Part shown: in pieces, positions 12,641 through 23,979 of the stretch
How the letters are laid out: every line of letters begins with the position of its first letter
Position numbering within the stretch: the stretch's first letter is position 1
Source: Telopea speciosissima
Taxonomy: Eukaryota > Streptophyta > Magnoliopsida > Proteales > Proteaceae
Direction of reading: 5' to 3'
DNA length: 64,000 nucleotides
Assembly: GCF_018873765.1 (NCBI RefSeq)
Contig: NC_057924.1
Span: forward strand, 10,131,001 to 10,195,000
Program-made: the position numbers and the translations under genes
The notes under the pieces: generated by a model
What the model saw: only the letters and a program-made list of their open reading frames with translations
Database searches by the model: none
Told to the model about the DNA's origin: nothing

Positions 12641-13712
12641 GGTGGATCTTGGTGGGTTGAGAGTCTTCTTGAATAGGTCTTGGATTTTTTTATTGTTGTA
12701 TGCTCTCCCCACCCCTTCCCAAATTTTTCCTGGGGTTAGGGGTTGGTCTTTCTATTTAAAATGTTGATGAGGTGATTTTATTTTCTTTGTTGGACCATAG
12801 AGAAAATTGAAGATTCTGAACGACTTCGCCCCGAAGAACTAAATCAACAAAATATAGAGGCTCTGGTTGCTGAAAGTAATTTGGTAATCAACATTCAACT
12901 TTCAATTTTCCTGGTTATTTGATGATATTGTTGTTACAAGTGGTAAATCTCTTTTATTGAAAAACCATGGTTTGTTATGGAGTTCACATGATTTCGTTTT
13001 CCGCTTCTTTATCCAAAAGTTTAGCAGCTTTGCATCCGGATCTCCAAGATAGCTGCATGGTCTCTAATACAGATTTTGCTATAAGCATGTGTACTTTCAT
13101 TTTATACTGGGAGGTATCAGGTTGGTGATCCGGCTGTCATTTCTGTTTATTTTCCAAAGGCAATCAAAGTCAGATGAAAGAAATCACCAGATCCCTGGAG
13201 TATTGAATGTTTGAGTTTTTCACGATCTCAGATAGATTTATACAAGGAAGCTTGATAGAATAGCAGCATGGAAGCTCCTATTCAGAATGAGTGTATAAAG
13301 AATTTTATCCTTGTTTTCTTTTCTGGGACTCACAGGATGTCTTTTTTCCCCACAGAAAATGGAGATACTGCCAGTTAACGGCTTGGATGTTGCATTACAT
13401 GATTTTGTTGATAAGGATGACAAAATGGCTTTCTATTCTTGTGTGTGATATAATCTTGAAGAAACACGTGTAATTTTCCTTACTTTCCCAATGTCTCTGA
13501 CAATATTGCATGTTGACTATCATATTGTCTAATTTTTAAGTATTATTTTCTCTTCTTTTTCTCACCGCTTTTCCCAAAAAAGAAATTGGGGGGGGGGTGG
13601 AAGCTGACTGTTCGCTTGTTTCTCACTTCCCCAGAACAAGCTTTGTCAAGAATCAGATAATCTGAAGTTTGAAGAGGATGATTTGATTGTTAAAGCTGAG
13701 AAGTGCATGCAG

Positions 13713-13813
13713 GCAAGTAGATTTCAAATATTCTGTTTATTACATTTCCTATAAGAATGTCTGACTTCATGGATGGTCACTATTTTTCTGACCTTTTTGT
13801 TGTTTTATTGCAG
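13713..13813 (+). other. Probable GC-AG intron in the MRE11 copy
   Basis: The exon ending KAEKCMQ at 13712 is followed by GCAAGT rather than GTAAGT. The match to the rest of the donor consensus (CAG before, AAGT after) is otherwise strong, as is usual for the rare GC-AG introns. The next exon starts in phase at 13814 after TTGCAG. Confidence 0.65.
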
Positions 13814-15016
13814 GAACATGTGAAGGAAATGTCTACTCGCTCTAAAGACAATCCACAGTTCATATCCATTTCACAGTCCATACAGGTCATTTAGGAGCTC
13901 TGAGCTATATGAAAACTTCTGTTTTGTCTAGCCAGCACATAAGCAATTTCTGATTTCTGAGCTTCTGTATTCAACTTATATAGGATGCCAGAGATAGAAG
14001 TAGAGCCAGCCTTGGAAGTCAAGTTTCATTTAGTGATGATGAAGACGACACCCAAATGCCCTCGAGCTCAAAATCTACTGCCAGAGGCAGAAAACAATCT
14101 CAAGCTTCCAGGTCCTCTGCAGATGCTTCAGAACTTGGTAAAGGCAGAACTTCTATGAGAGGCAGAGCTAGGGGTAGGGGCAGGGGCTATAGTAGTTTAA
14201 AGCAAACTACTCTCGATGCTATGAGAATTCATCATTCTGAGAGGTCAGCTTATGGCCTATACCAAAGTACCAGTATCTCTGATCATTTCATATCATGAAA
14301 AGGCAAGAAACTGTCTTTTGTTGTGAAGTTGCTATATCTGAAGAATTAGGGCTTCGTTTCTTCTCAACAAGAATCTTTTGATGCTATCTTGAGATTCCTT
14401 ATCTGTAATAATGTTATTTTGATTAAGTGTTATTAAATAGAAAAAAGAGAGGTGGAACAGCATCTTTACATGCAATGCATTGTTTATTGCTTCCATGAGT
14501 AGGGTACTGTTGGTTGATATAATTCCATAAGATACAGGGTGCTTGTCTGTAAAGCTCTTCAGACAGCTTGTCTTTTGCAGATCTACATCAGTTGCCACAT
14601 CTGTTGCAGTCCGCAGTATTGCGGAGGAAGAAGATGATGTGGATTCTGCTTCAAATGATGAGCTGGAGCAACATGAAATAGATGATGTTGAAGGCAGTTT
14701 GGTATGCATTTATCTTCCTATCCATCTGACTCTGCTGTTCCATTCCCATATTTGGTCTTACATGCAATTGTTGGCTTTCTTTTATGCTTGTGGAGGTTAT
14801 ATCTCGGCAGACCAAGTCTGGGATATTATTAGACAGTTTATATACTTGAAAAACATGTCATTGTTGGCTTCTTGTACTGTTTTCTAATCCTTTTTAAGTG
14901 TGTTTTCTTTCTATATGTGATTATTAACTCAATACCTTCTTTCCTGCCTCCTCCCCCCTCCCCCACCCCAAAAAAAAATATTAAAAAAAAAAGGAGGGTG
15001 AAGAAAATCTCCCAAG

Positions 15017-15293
15017 CAAAGGAGGCGGAAAAGAAATCAGTAATTCTTCCATTAAGAAATTGCTCATGGCAGATGAGACAATGCAGGGACAGGAGTCGGT
15101 AAATTACATTCATAATTGATAATCTCTCATTTTGAAGCGAGGAAGGAAATCAGATAATTCTTCCATTAAGAAATTGCTCATGAACCAAGATGATGTTGGT
15201 GAGGACAATGACAGGGAAAACAGGATAAAGGATCAACCTAGGCCTCGGGTAAATTATTTCCATTGCAGCATAATTGATAATCTCTCCATTTTG
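15017..15293 (+). repeat. Tandem duplication of the penultimate conserved MRE11 exon with its intron
   Basis: Copy 1 (about 15017-15134) and copy 2 (15135-15293) share GGAAATCAG..AATTCTTCCATTAAG, the codons for SNSSIKKLLM, the GTAAATTA donor and the downstream intron stretch CATAATTGATAATCTCTC. Copy 2 matches the family better (KRGRKSDNSSIKKLL, then an acidic run and QPRPR). Copy 1 ends early at a donor after GQES. The A-rich region before copy 1 (14970-14995) gives no clear acceptor. Confidence 0.8.
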
Positions 15294-15786
15294 TTTCCTG
15301 CCAATCTGTGTAGATCGCTAGACATATCGTCAATGAGAGAGCCCTTGCTCTGAGGTCCCCCATGTTTCTGGCTTCTGCTTGACACTACTTTGATAACTTG
15401 CCATCAGCCCAGTCCCCTAGGATTCTACTGTTAACTTCAGTATGACTATATCATGTTTATAATTTTTGGTTTGGCAGCCCTTCAGTGCTTCCTATGCAAC
15501 TAGGAGCCTGAAGCATGAGACATCATTGAACCCTTTCTTCTACCAGAAAGAGGTAAACAGTCACCGGACTTCAAAACAAATGTCGTCTATAAATGTCTAG
15601 CCACCCTCTATTAGTGTATTCAAACTTCACCTAGCATTCTTATCAAAACAGTGGCATAATGTCTGGCCTCTCTGTACTCTTCTGACCAAATTTAATTGCT
15701 TTATATGCTTCCATCAATCATCTTAGAGTGTTTATTTTGAATTAGTGGTTGGTCTGCTTTTTATTGGTTCTGTAATTTCAGGTGAC

Positions 15787-15943
15787 ACGAAATTATGGTG
15801 CTTTGAGGAAATGACCACCATTGAGGTTTGTTTAGTATGTTCTTGATTGGTTGTCTCTCCTAGTTACGAAATTATGGTGCTTTGAGGAAATGACCACCAT
15901 TGAGGTTTGTTTAGTATGTTCTTGATTGGTTCTCTCCTAGTTT
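15787..15943 (+). repeat. Tandem duplication of the last MRE11 exon (79-bp unit)
   Basis: The unit 15787-15865 is repeated almost exactly at 15866-15943. Both carry the codons for RNYGALRK and the TGA stop. The second copy is preceded by CTCTCCTAG, which could act as an acceptor in the same phase and give the same C-terminus with Leu in place of Val-Thr. The near identity suggests a recent event. Confidence 0.88.
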
Positions 15944-17269
15944 TGTCTGGTTGGATTCCTTACATCCTCAATTTAGAGGCGTGCAAAATATAAATCTGGT
16001 AACCTATCTGACTAGCCGTAAGTGTAATTTCTTTTCTAAGAGCTTCCTGATTTTCTCATTTACAACTGTAAATATTTAGTAGCACCTTTCCTTTCTGCTT
16101 TATTAGTAAGAAATAAAATTTTGAAGAACCTTCCCTTTCTCCCTCTTTTGTCGTCTTTATTTATTTGAGACTCTTAACAGATTTCAGAAATTAGAAGTGT
16201 GAACATCTGGATTGATGTCGAGTACAATGTTGTTGTGCCCTTTCTTGGTGCAGTAAAAGTAAAACCCTTGAATATTTAATTTGACACTATGATTGGACTT
16301 TGGGAAGAGTGAATGTCATCATTAACTCCCATCCCTTATTATTGAAGGTCCGAAACACCCTTCTCCAGTTCAATTAAAGGGTCAGATCCCATGGATGAAA
16401 AGATTCTCTTCATCATGATTTAAGAGAAACTGGGTCCTCTACTTTATTATCTCCCCTACCCAGCCAGCTTGCCTCACCCCCCTCTGCAACTCCCCCACCT
16501 TCTTCCCCTCCCCCCTCCCCCCATCTCCCCCTCTCCCCCTTCAGCACCTCCGCCGGCCTGCCTCACCCGTCCCTCATCTCTCACGTTAGAATTTCAGGCT
16601 TAGGTCTTCAGCAGGTTTGAGAGGAGCCCTGATCGCGATACTGCAGCTCTTGTCAAATCCAATAGTTCCAAGACATCTATAATTTGTTATATATTCTTTG
16701 GCGAGAAGGTTCCATCCTGGATACTAGTTGAAACAAAAAGCTTGATGAGTGAATAATTCCAACCTTTACTTCTCCTTAATTTGTTCACACCAAATCTCTG
16801 TAAACGCTATTCAACCAAATCTCTTTAAACTCCAATGTCCAATGGTTCGAGTTTATTAAAGGGCAGTTCTCCCAACCTCTTGAACTCAGAAATATGTGCA
16901 TATTAGTCCCTTGGGATGAGATTCTGTTACGAGAAGTTTAGGAGGTTTCCATTTCTCTTGTGGTTCAGAAATAATTTTTTCTAAAGCCTTTTATACCTCT
17001 TTTTGTATTTTCGGTAAGAGAAGGCTTTTTGACTTTATAACGTTGCCATATAGAGCTCTTGCTGGAAATTTTATTTTGGCCACTTGCTAGTATATGTGTA
17101 TGGCGAGTTTCTCATTTATTTTTGGAAAATTTAAATTTTGGTTTTTTTTTTGGGGGGTGGTGGGAGGTGTTTGAAAATGTGTGTATTCGCACACATCCGT
17201 ATTTTAACTAATGAGCCAATGTTTTCAGCATGCATCGTTTGCCTAGTCCCAAAGAATTCTTCCTAATAT
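15944..17269. other. Intergenic; pyrimidine-rich tract
   Basis: No gene was found. The region at 16440-16560 is almost pure C/T (CTCCCCC runs) and would be strongly purine-rich on the other strand. The rest is AT-rich, with a TTTTTTTTTGGGGGG run near 17142. Confidence 0.45.
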
Positions 17270-17880
17270 AAGAATGGGAAGTAGTTCTCTGTCCGGGAGT
17301 GTGGCCTACGCTAGCACTCCCACGTGTCTATCTCTCTCCTCAAAATAAGAGGGCAAAAGTGTCTTTTCATATGGGGAGGAGAGATAGACTTAAGAGAGTA
17401 CTGGTGTAAGCCACACTCCCGTATAGAGAACTTTCTCCCTATAAGAATTTTCCCACCACATGTGTGCGCTGGTATCTCAGGGGTGGGATTTTCGTCTTTC
17501 ATGGGAAGCGGGGTGGTCATTTCACCCCCCCCTACGTAGAACTTTTTCGCATAAGATTTAACTAAGGGTTTTAATCTTGTTTGAATATATGGGAGAAGGT
17601 TCTCTAAGAAAGCAGGGTAGGTCCAGTAGGATATGGAAGAGGGGAATGGTGGATCAAATACAAGGGAGTAGAGAGAGTAGGCATGGGACTCTTAAAGTAT
17701 ACTGTATGCTATATTACTTAAGAGGGAGCTTTCTTTGTGGGGGACTGTGGTTCCTGCACACACACGGGGCCAATGAGAGCGTACACGAAAGCATCTTGGG
17801 GGTGGGATTTTCGCCTTTCATAGGGGGGCAGGCATATCTGGGTGTGGGCACTCCCCCATAGAGAACTTTCTCTATAACTT
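17270..17880. repeat. Dispersed repeat pieces with a GGGAGTGTGG core
   Basis: Around 17285 (TCTCTGTCCGGGAGTGTGGC) and 17408-17425 (the inverted match) an inverted pair frames about 140 bp. A further piece at 17750-17880 ends CCCCATAGAGAACTTTCTCT. The same family occurs at 55880-56202 (TTCTGTCCAGGGGTGTGGC, TGGTCATTTCGCCCC) and probably at 31490-31660. It has no coding capacity. It is likely a non-autonomous transposon, but its true ends were not fixed. Confidence 0.55.
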
Positions 17881-19559
17881 TTATGTTTAATCATGCTTAA
17901 TAATATCATATTATACGTGAGATAAACCTATGGTTCTCTGGTTGCCAATGAAATTAAAGGGAAGTGAACAAATTTTCATGATAAGAATTTTAAATAGTTT
18001 ATACAATCAAGTTGGATAATGATTACTAAAGTTTCTTTTTTAAGTTTAAAAAAATTCACTTCCCTTATTTCTGGTTAAGGCTGGGTTCACGCTGGACCAT
18101 GGTCGAACCAGCAAACCCAGCTGAGCTTGACCTTGGACTGGGCGAGTCCAATCACTGATGTCCAGCCCCTTCTAAAGACCGCAAATACAAATTCAATCCA
18201 GCAACGAATTAGGATTTTTAGTAAAAGGGGAAATAATTTAAAAAAAAAGAGAGAAAAAGATGAGGTTGTTAATTCCTACCTTAAAACACCAGGAATGTTG
18301 TGATCAAATATTCAGAAAATATTGATTTATGCAACAATGGTAATTTTTTCCTTGAAGTTAATAAACATTCAGAAAATTGCAAACCATGTAATACTATTGA
18401 CCATTTAGGTAAATATGAGTCTTGAACATTTATTTGATGCACTTCCTTCGGAGATGGGTACTACTTACAAACTGAAAAACTTCTGCTAAACCTTTTTGTT
18501 AAAGCTAGAAAGGAAAGGAAAAGCTATTCAGATAATATAACTTTCAATGTTTTCCCAACCACCTCCTTCATTTTATGTATATAAAATGGCAAAAAAATTC
18601 CTGGTTGAATCAACAAATAACTATCATTCAACATGTAATGAAAGACTAAAAAAGAAACCATCATCCAAGATGGTGTTCAGACTCCAGATATTCAGAGATG
18701 AAGACGATAATAGCTTACTCAGGAGATAAACAGAGTGAACACTATCAGAGTATTTCAAGCTCTATATGAATATTAGTAATGTAAGAGTTATCAGTAAAAA
18801 GAAGAGAACATCTGAACAGTAAGGGCTCAGGATCAGAAGCCACTCAAGACAGACAATCTGAGCAGTAAGGGTTCAGGATCAGAAGCCACTCAAGACAAAG
18901 AAGCTAATCACTAGGATTCTGAGAGCAAATCCATGCATTTTTATGCCTCCTCTCAGGAGAAAAATTGGAAAAGAATGTAACTGATTTACAGTGTATATAC
19001 AAATTTTGCTGAACTGCAGACTCTTATCGAAAGTAAATCCTCTGAGCAGCATCCACTGGTTTGTTACTTTGATTTCCTCTTTTGGTTTTTTGCTGTTGAG
19101 AACAGGTCCATTATAATCAGATTAGTGAAAAAAAAACAGAGAATTTGACAGAACCATAAGATAATCCAACGACAAGCATGTCATGGGCCAAATTTGACAG
19201 ATGCTGCTATTCTACTATGCGGAAACTAGTGAAAAATGACAGAGAACTTGACAGAACCATTAGATAATAAATAAATAAAAAACAGATGCTGCTATTCTGC
19301 TATGCGGGAAATATTTTTTAACATCTCATCCAAGAGAAGATGGGAATTAGATAATGGGTTGTTAGCAAAAGAAAAATAAAAATATTTTCCATTTTATTTG
19401 GTGACTAAGATGGTCTGGGCCCAAGACCTCATAATTAGTATGATTAGTTCATCCTATCACAAAGGCCCAGGAAGATCCCGGCAGTTTATTTTGCTTATGA
19501 TGTGGATTTGAGCTCTCCTTAGATTAAATATAAATAGGGCCTGATTTAGAGCTTTTAGG
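17881..19559. other. Intergenic, AT-rich, with short local duplications
   Basis: No gene was found. Besides the 46-bp tandem at 18811-18902, a second partial duplication joins 19140-19235 and 19236-19310. The shared words are GACAGAACCAT, AGATAAT and GATGCTGCTATTCT. Confidence 0.45.
18811..18902. repeat. 46-bp tandem duplication
   Basis: The sequence starting TCTGAACAGTAAGGG at 18811 recurs as TCTGAGCAGTAAGGG at 18857, and both continue TCAGGATCAGAAGCC. The two units are nearly identical, so the event is recent. No function is apparent. Confidence 0.85.
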
Positions 19560-20830
19560 TCTAAAAGAAAAAATGGACCAGCCATGACTGATGTAATGAA
19601 CAGAGCTGAGAGGATGGAGAAGAGGAGATGAAGAAGAGGAACAGGGACTGTTTAGAGACAATAGTCGAACTAACCAGTCCCCCCTCACTGCCTTTATTTA
19701 TATTTTAGATTACAAAGGACTCCTAATCATATTAGAATCCACAAACATAGATACAATAGGAAAATAGAAACTAGACTAATCCTAGTTATAAAGGAGGAAT
19801 CTTGATTAGGATATTCTCAGCCCTACATGCTCAATATACTTCAACACTCCCCAGTAGAAATCAACTTCTTCATAACAGCATCCCGAACAAAGTGACAAAA
19901 TCAACTTCAATGTGCTTTGTCTTCTCATGAAACATTGGATTGCTGGCAATATAAATGACGGCTTGGCTGTCACAAAACATCTGCATAGACTGAGTAATAG
20001 GAAATCCCAACTCCTGAAGCAATGACTTTACCCACATCAACTCAGCAGTAGTATGTGTCATGGCCCAATACTCAGCCTCAGCACTAGAGATTCAGCAACA
20101 ATAGTTTGTTTCTTGCTTTCCAAGGTGACTATATTACCTCCCACAAAGGTGCAATAACCAATCGTAGAGCGCCTATCACCATCAACACCAGCCCAATCAG
20201 CATCAGAAAACTCAACTAGCTTAACATTTCGATTAGGTTGATAAATGAGACCCTTGCCAAGAGCACCTTTTAGGTATCGTAAAACATGGCAAGCAACATC
20301 TAAGTGAATCTTCTTTGGTATTTGCATAAACTAACTAATAACTCCAAAGGCAAAAGATATATCTGATCGAGTAACAATAAGGTAAATGAGTTTTCCAACT
20401 AATCTTCTATACCGATGTACATCTGTAAAGTTCTCATTCTCACTGGACCCAAGTTTTTTATGGGGATTCATGGGCGAATCTGCTGGTTTGGAAACAAGCA
20501 TTCCGGTTTCTGATAGGAGGTCAAAGACATATTTCTAGTTTCTGATAGGAGGTCTAGGACATATTTCCTCTGTGATAAGCTAATACCTTTCTTGCTTAGC
20601 AAAACCTCAATACTAAGGAAATACTTGAGAACACCCAAGTCTTTCATCTGAAAATGTTGATGAAGATAGGATTTAACTTGAGCAATACTAGAAGCATCAT
20701 TACCAGATATAATAATATCATCCACATAAACTACCATCAACGGTGACAACATTCTACAACACCAAAGTCCTACATGCTCGATATACTTCAACATTCTATA
20801 CATAATAAAAGCCTAGAAAATAGGTGTAAC
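19560..20830 (-). mobile_element. Ty1-copia fossil, 3' part
   Basis: On the minus strand, about 20740 to 19870 codes for the end of a copia polyprotein. Reverse transcriptase is marked by the catalytic VYVDDIIISG, and RNase H by SDADWAGVDGDRRSTIGYC and FCDSQAVIYIASNP. A polypurine tract (CTGGGGAG) is followed by TGTTGAAGTATATTG at 19846, the start of the 3' LTR, which runs left to roughly 19560-19600. A second copy of the LTR start lies at 20765-20800. Gag and integrase are not present. The element is broken, with several breaks, and lies just beyond the 3' end of the minus-strand gene at 20943. Confidence 0.82.
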
Positions 20831-20942
20831 ATCAAAGTCAATTTTATAATACAGATTTTCTTCATAGCTTTTTAAAAGTACTACTACTACTACCTGTTTG
20901 CATCTAGTTAACACTGTTAAATGTACAATGCTATCTTAATAA

Positions 20943-23900
20943 TTAGGAACCCAATATAATTTTAACGGTATTAGTCCAAACTCTGCTTTCTGGCAGGCCC
21001 CAGTTTTCAAAGATTTGCTCATATTGCTTCTCATCTTCATTATTCTTGCAACTCTTCATAGTGTTTACAACATCTTCTTTATCTAGGTTTTTTCTGCTCA
21101 AAATTGTCGTCAGATTTTCTTTTTCTTTACTGAGATGCATTACAAAAAGTTTGTAACTCATTACTCGCTTCTCAACTTAAAAAGAATCTATGAGAGTATG
21201 AGACACGAACCATAATTGTTATTGAGCGTAGTAATCACTATTCTTTCTAAAACCAAGCACTATGTCAACTTGGTGTGCTTCAGTAGATTAACCAGTTCCC
21301 AAACTAAACGGAAATAAGATAAAACATAATAAAAGTGATAACATAGATGCTTTCTTCGATGAATTTCAAAACTTCTTACCTTGATATCAGACAACCCCAT
21401 GACATTCTTTACTTTTACTGTTTGCTGTGCTGGTTTCTGACCTGGAATGCCTCCAGCAGCATTTTCTTTGCCACTGGAGATCTGACTCAAGACCATGCTT
21501 CCTCTAGCATTCACATTCCTGCTACCAGCCACCCTGTTGGACCTTCTGGTGCCTACCATTTCTTCAGCTTTCGTGTAAACATTCGAGGATTCTTGTACCT
21601 TACCGAGCTGCAATGCATTTGTAGGCTCAGTTTGACATGTCATATTTTTATATCTTCAATGAGTTTTGAAACTTCTTACCTTGATATCAGACAATCCCAC
21701 GACATTCTTTACTTTTACAGTTTGCTTCATTGGTTTCTGACCTGGAATGCCTCCAGCGGCATTTTCTTTGCCACTGGAGATCTGACCCAAGACCATGCTT
21801 CCTCTAACATTCACATTCCTGCTGCCAGCCACCCTATTAGACCTTGTGGTGCCCACCATCTCTTCATCTTTCATGTAAACATTGGAGGATTCCTGTACCT
21901 TACCAAGCTGCAATGCATATGTAGGCTCAATTTGACATAGAACCTGCAACATTAGTCACAGGTCAGATTTATCTATTATGATAGAGTTTTTTTCAATGAA
22001 TTTTACAACTTCTTACCCTTGAACTTTGGTTGGTGAATTTTCCAATTAGGGCTTTCCCTCCCAATTGAGAACTAGATGCAAAATCTGGATCTTGAATTCC
22101 AGATGTTTTAGAGACATCTGAAGCCTTCTGCTTTGGGTGCTTGGCAGCTTGACCAAAGCTGATAACTTTCCTGCTTTCTGGTGTTGTATAAATGTTCACA
22201 ACAGCTGAGAGAGTTGTGTCCTTGAGATCAAATCTAGGGTTCATAGAGGAACCTACACTTGATGACTTACTTGAAGACGACTTACGACCATTTGACTGTT
22301 TTCCAGGGTTCAAGGTTGGAAAACCACTGGGCTTGCTTGAAGATGATTTATTTCCATTTGAATGTTTGATCTCCACCCTTGATGGCTGTCTCAAAACTCT
22401 AGTCCTTGTAAGCCTAATCCTCTTAGCCAAAAAGAACCCAGTTGTCAAACCAGAAGTTCGATGTAATATTTCAGAAGTATCCTGTAGTTGTTGCTGATTG
22501 TTTACAGTTAGAGTGCTCCCTTTGAAATTTGAAAAGCTTTTCGAATTTCCTGTGGTGCTAGTTGAATTGCTCTCACCTATAACACTTGATTTCACTAGTG
22601 AACTACTTTTTGTATCTCCGAAAGTAGACATTGTCTTGGAGGAATAGGATCTCATTGAGGCTGTTGAACTTCTAAGGCAAATCAAACTTTCTTTCTTAGT
22701 GTCAGTGTCTTTTTTATTTCCAAATTTGTGTTCGGGTTTCATTTCTTGTACCGATCCCCTAACCATCCATGACATTCTTTGGCCCAAACTCCCAATATGC
22801 TGTGGCTTGTTCAGAGAAACATGGTTACCCTCGTCCCATTTCCTGCTCCTATTATCTTTACCTCTTGATTTTGAGACAGAAGATGGTAGAGTGGGAGAAT
22901 AAGACCCAAGCAACTCTGAGTTAGAGTTTCTGTTCCCTTCACCGGAAAGAGAAGATGCAGACATTAATTCGTTGGATGAGCACTGATGGAACCTGAAAAT
23001 CAATACATTGGTCGGACACTAATCATTAGCAAAAATTCGTGAGCTAATATCAAGAGATCTTTGAAAAATAATGGTTAAAAAGTGCATACGGGTGGGCCAC
23101 TTGAAACCATGCATCATGCCTGCCAGTAACATGAGAAACAAGATCAGATTATAGCTGTTGCAGAATTAAACCAAAGAGATAACCCAGAAGTAGTTCCATT
23201 GAAACTCACATATCCTGGTCCATTGACTTCGTCTCTAACGTTAGGTCTACCCACATTGGTGCTTCAATTTCTTCCTGAAGAAGAATTAAGCAAGAGAAAG
23301 TTAAGATCACATCCTACATCCCCCTCCCGACCTATCCAAAAAAAAAAAAGTTAAGATCACTACATCCAGACGTGAAAGATGACCCAAACATTCTGGAAAT
23401 GCTGATAACAGGCATGACCATTGAAAATAGCAGAGAATGTGGCTCTGACCAAATAAAATGGCAAAGTATAGAAATCTTAGAACAAAGCCAATGCAAACTC
23501 ATACAGGTGGAGATGGAGAAACTAAATATGAGCCAGACATGACATATCAACTAGAGAAAGAAAAGGAGCCAAAGAAAGGAAGAAAAAGAACGATACCCAG
23601 ACTCAAGAAAACCTCGAGAACAAGAAAAAAAAAATACATACAACAGGATCCAGTAACCTACATTATCAAGATACAACCCAGAAATTCAACAAAAAATTTC
23701 AAATTAATATGCAGAAATTTCTCAAGAGCTAGAAACCATAAAATTCCAAGCAATTCCAGAAAATACAACATATAAGAATCCGGAAAACCATAGCAGAAAC
23801 TCAAAAATGAAAAAAACCACACCACACGAGGGAATAAATCGGTTTACCAGAAAAGCCCAGTGATCAATGGATTCAGATATTTTCCTGCGAGACCCTACTC

Positions 23901-23979
23901 CATTAGTGACGCACTTTCTGTTGTGGAATCTTCCCCCATTAACGAGAGAAAGATTGGCTTTTGGTTTCCTCAAAACCAT
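20943..23979 (-). CDS. Uncharacterised plant protein, Ser/Lys-rich, seven exons, with KEN motifs
   Basis: Exons on the minus strand: 23979-23848, 23274-23210, 23119-23090, 22992-22017, 21943-21680, and 21167-20943, all GT-AG and in phase, plus a duplicated exon at 21637-21380. The product is about 563 residues if one duplicate is used. It starts MVLRKPK; the upstream in-frame codon at 24144 is GTG, so this ATG is preferred. The conserved-looking N-terminus (SRRKISESIDHWAFLEEIEA, then PMWVDLTLE and WFQVAHPFHQCSS) leads into a long Ser-rich, basic, probably disordered middle. The duplicated exon carries SSGKENAAGG, a match to the KEN degron used by the anaphase-promoting complex. The C-terminal part (HLSKEKENLTTIL, then ENWGLPESRVWTNT) looks helical. 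I think it belongs to a plant-only family of unknown function, and the KEN match hints at cell-cycle control. No frame break was seen. Confidence 0.72.
21380..21943 (-). repeat. Tandem duplication of an 88-codon exon (300-bp period)
   Basis: Exon copy A (21943-21680) and copy B (about 21637-21380) are about 90% identical, including the GTAAGAAG donor. Both encode EPTxALQLGKVQESSNVY, then RSNRVAGSRNVN, SSGKENAAGG and GLSDIK. Between them lie only about 40 bp, which is shorter than plant introns normally are. Copy B also lacks the TTGCAG acceptor that precedes copy A. Splicing A directly to the last exon and skipping B seems the likely outcome. Confidence 0.85.

Larger units (their letters stand above)
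1288..15814 (+). pseudogene. MRE11: MRE11 double-strand-break repair nuclease, broken or degenerating copy (5' exons outside window)
   Basis: MRE11 is the nuclease of the MRE11-RAD50-NBS1 complex, which processes DNA double-strand breaks in the nucleus. Exons read in order: 1288-1407, 1582-1650, 1758-1849, 1951-2053, 2139-2246, 2357-2419, 2492-2563, 2738-2815, 7523-7574, 7662-7725, 12801-12883, 13356-13469, 13635-13712, 13814-13885, 13984-14243, 14581-14701, a duplicated exon near 15017-15248, a possible cassette exon 15478-15552, and the last exon 15782-15814. Phosphoesterase motifs IV (LVLHQNR) and V (WGHEHE) are present. The Arg/Gly-rich tail (RGRARGRGRGY) and the family's C-terminal RNYGALRK are also kept. 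Almost all junctions are GT-AG and in phase. Three lesions break the frame. Exon 7523-7574 is 52 nt where 63 are expected (SGFM lost), TAG sits at 7674-7676 where Gln is expected, and TGA at 13446-13448. Motifs I-III would lie upstream of the window. I infer a decaying second copy. Sequencing error could explain one lesion but hardly all three. Confidence 0.88.

Noticed and set aside
21347-21940. 197-codon open reading frame on the plus strand
   Set aside because: It is the reverse complement of the tandemly duplicated exon; the minus-strand reading has splice sites, phase agreement and a KEN motif.
22192-22902. Plus-strand open stretches over the large exon
   Set aside because: Shadow frames of the 976-nt minus-strand exon.
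23458-23775. Lys/Thr-rich plus-strand reading
   Set aside because: Lies in the first intron of the minus-strand gene, low complexity, no domain.
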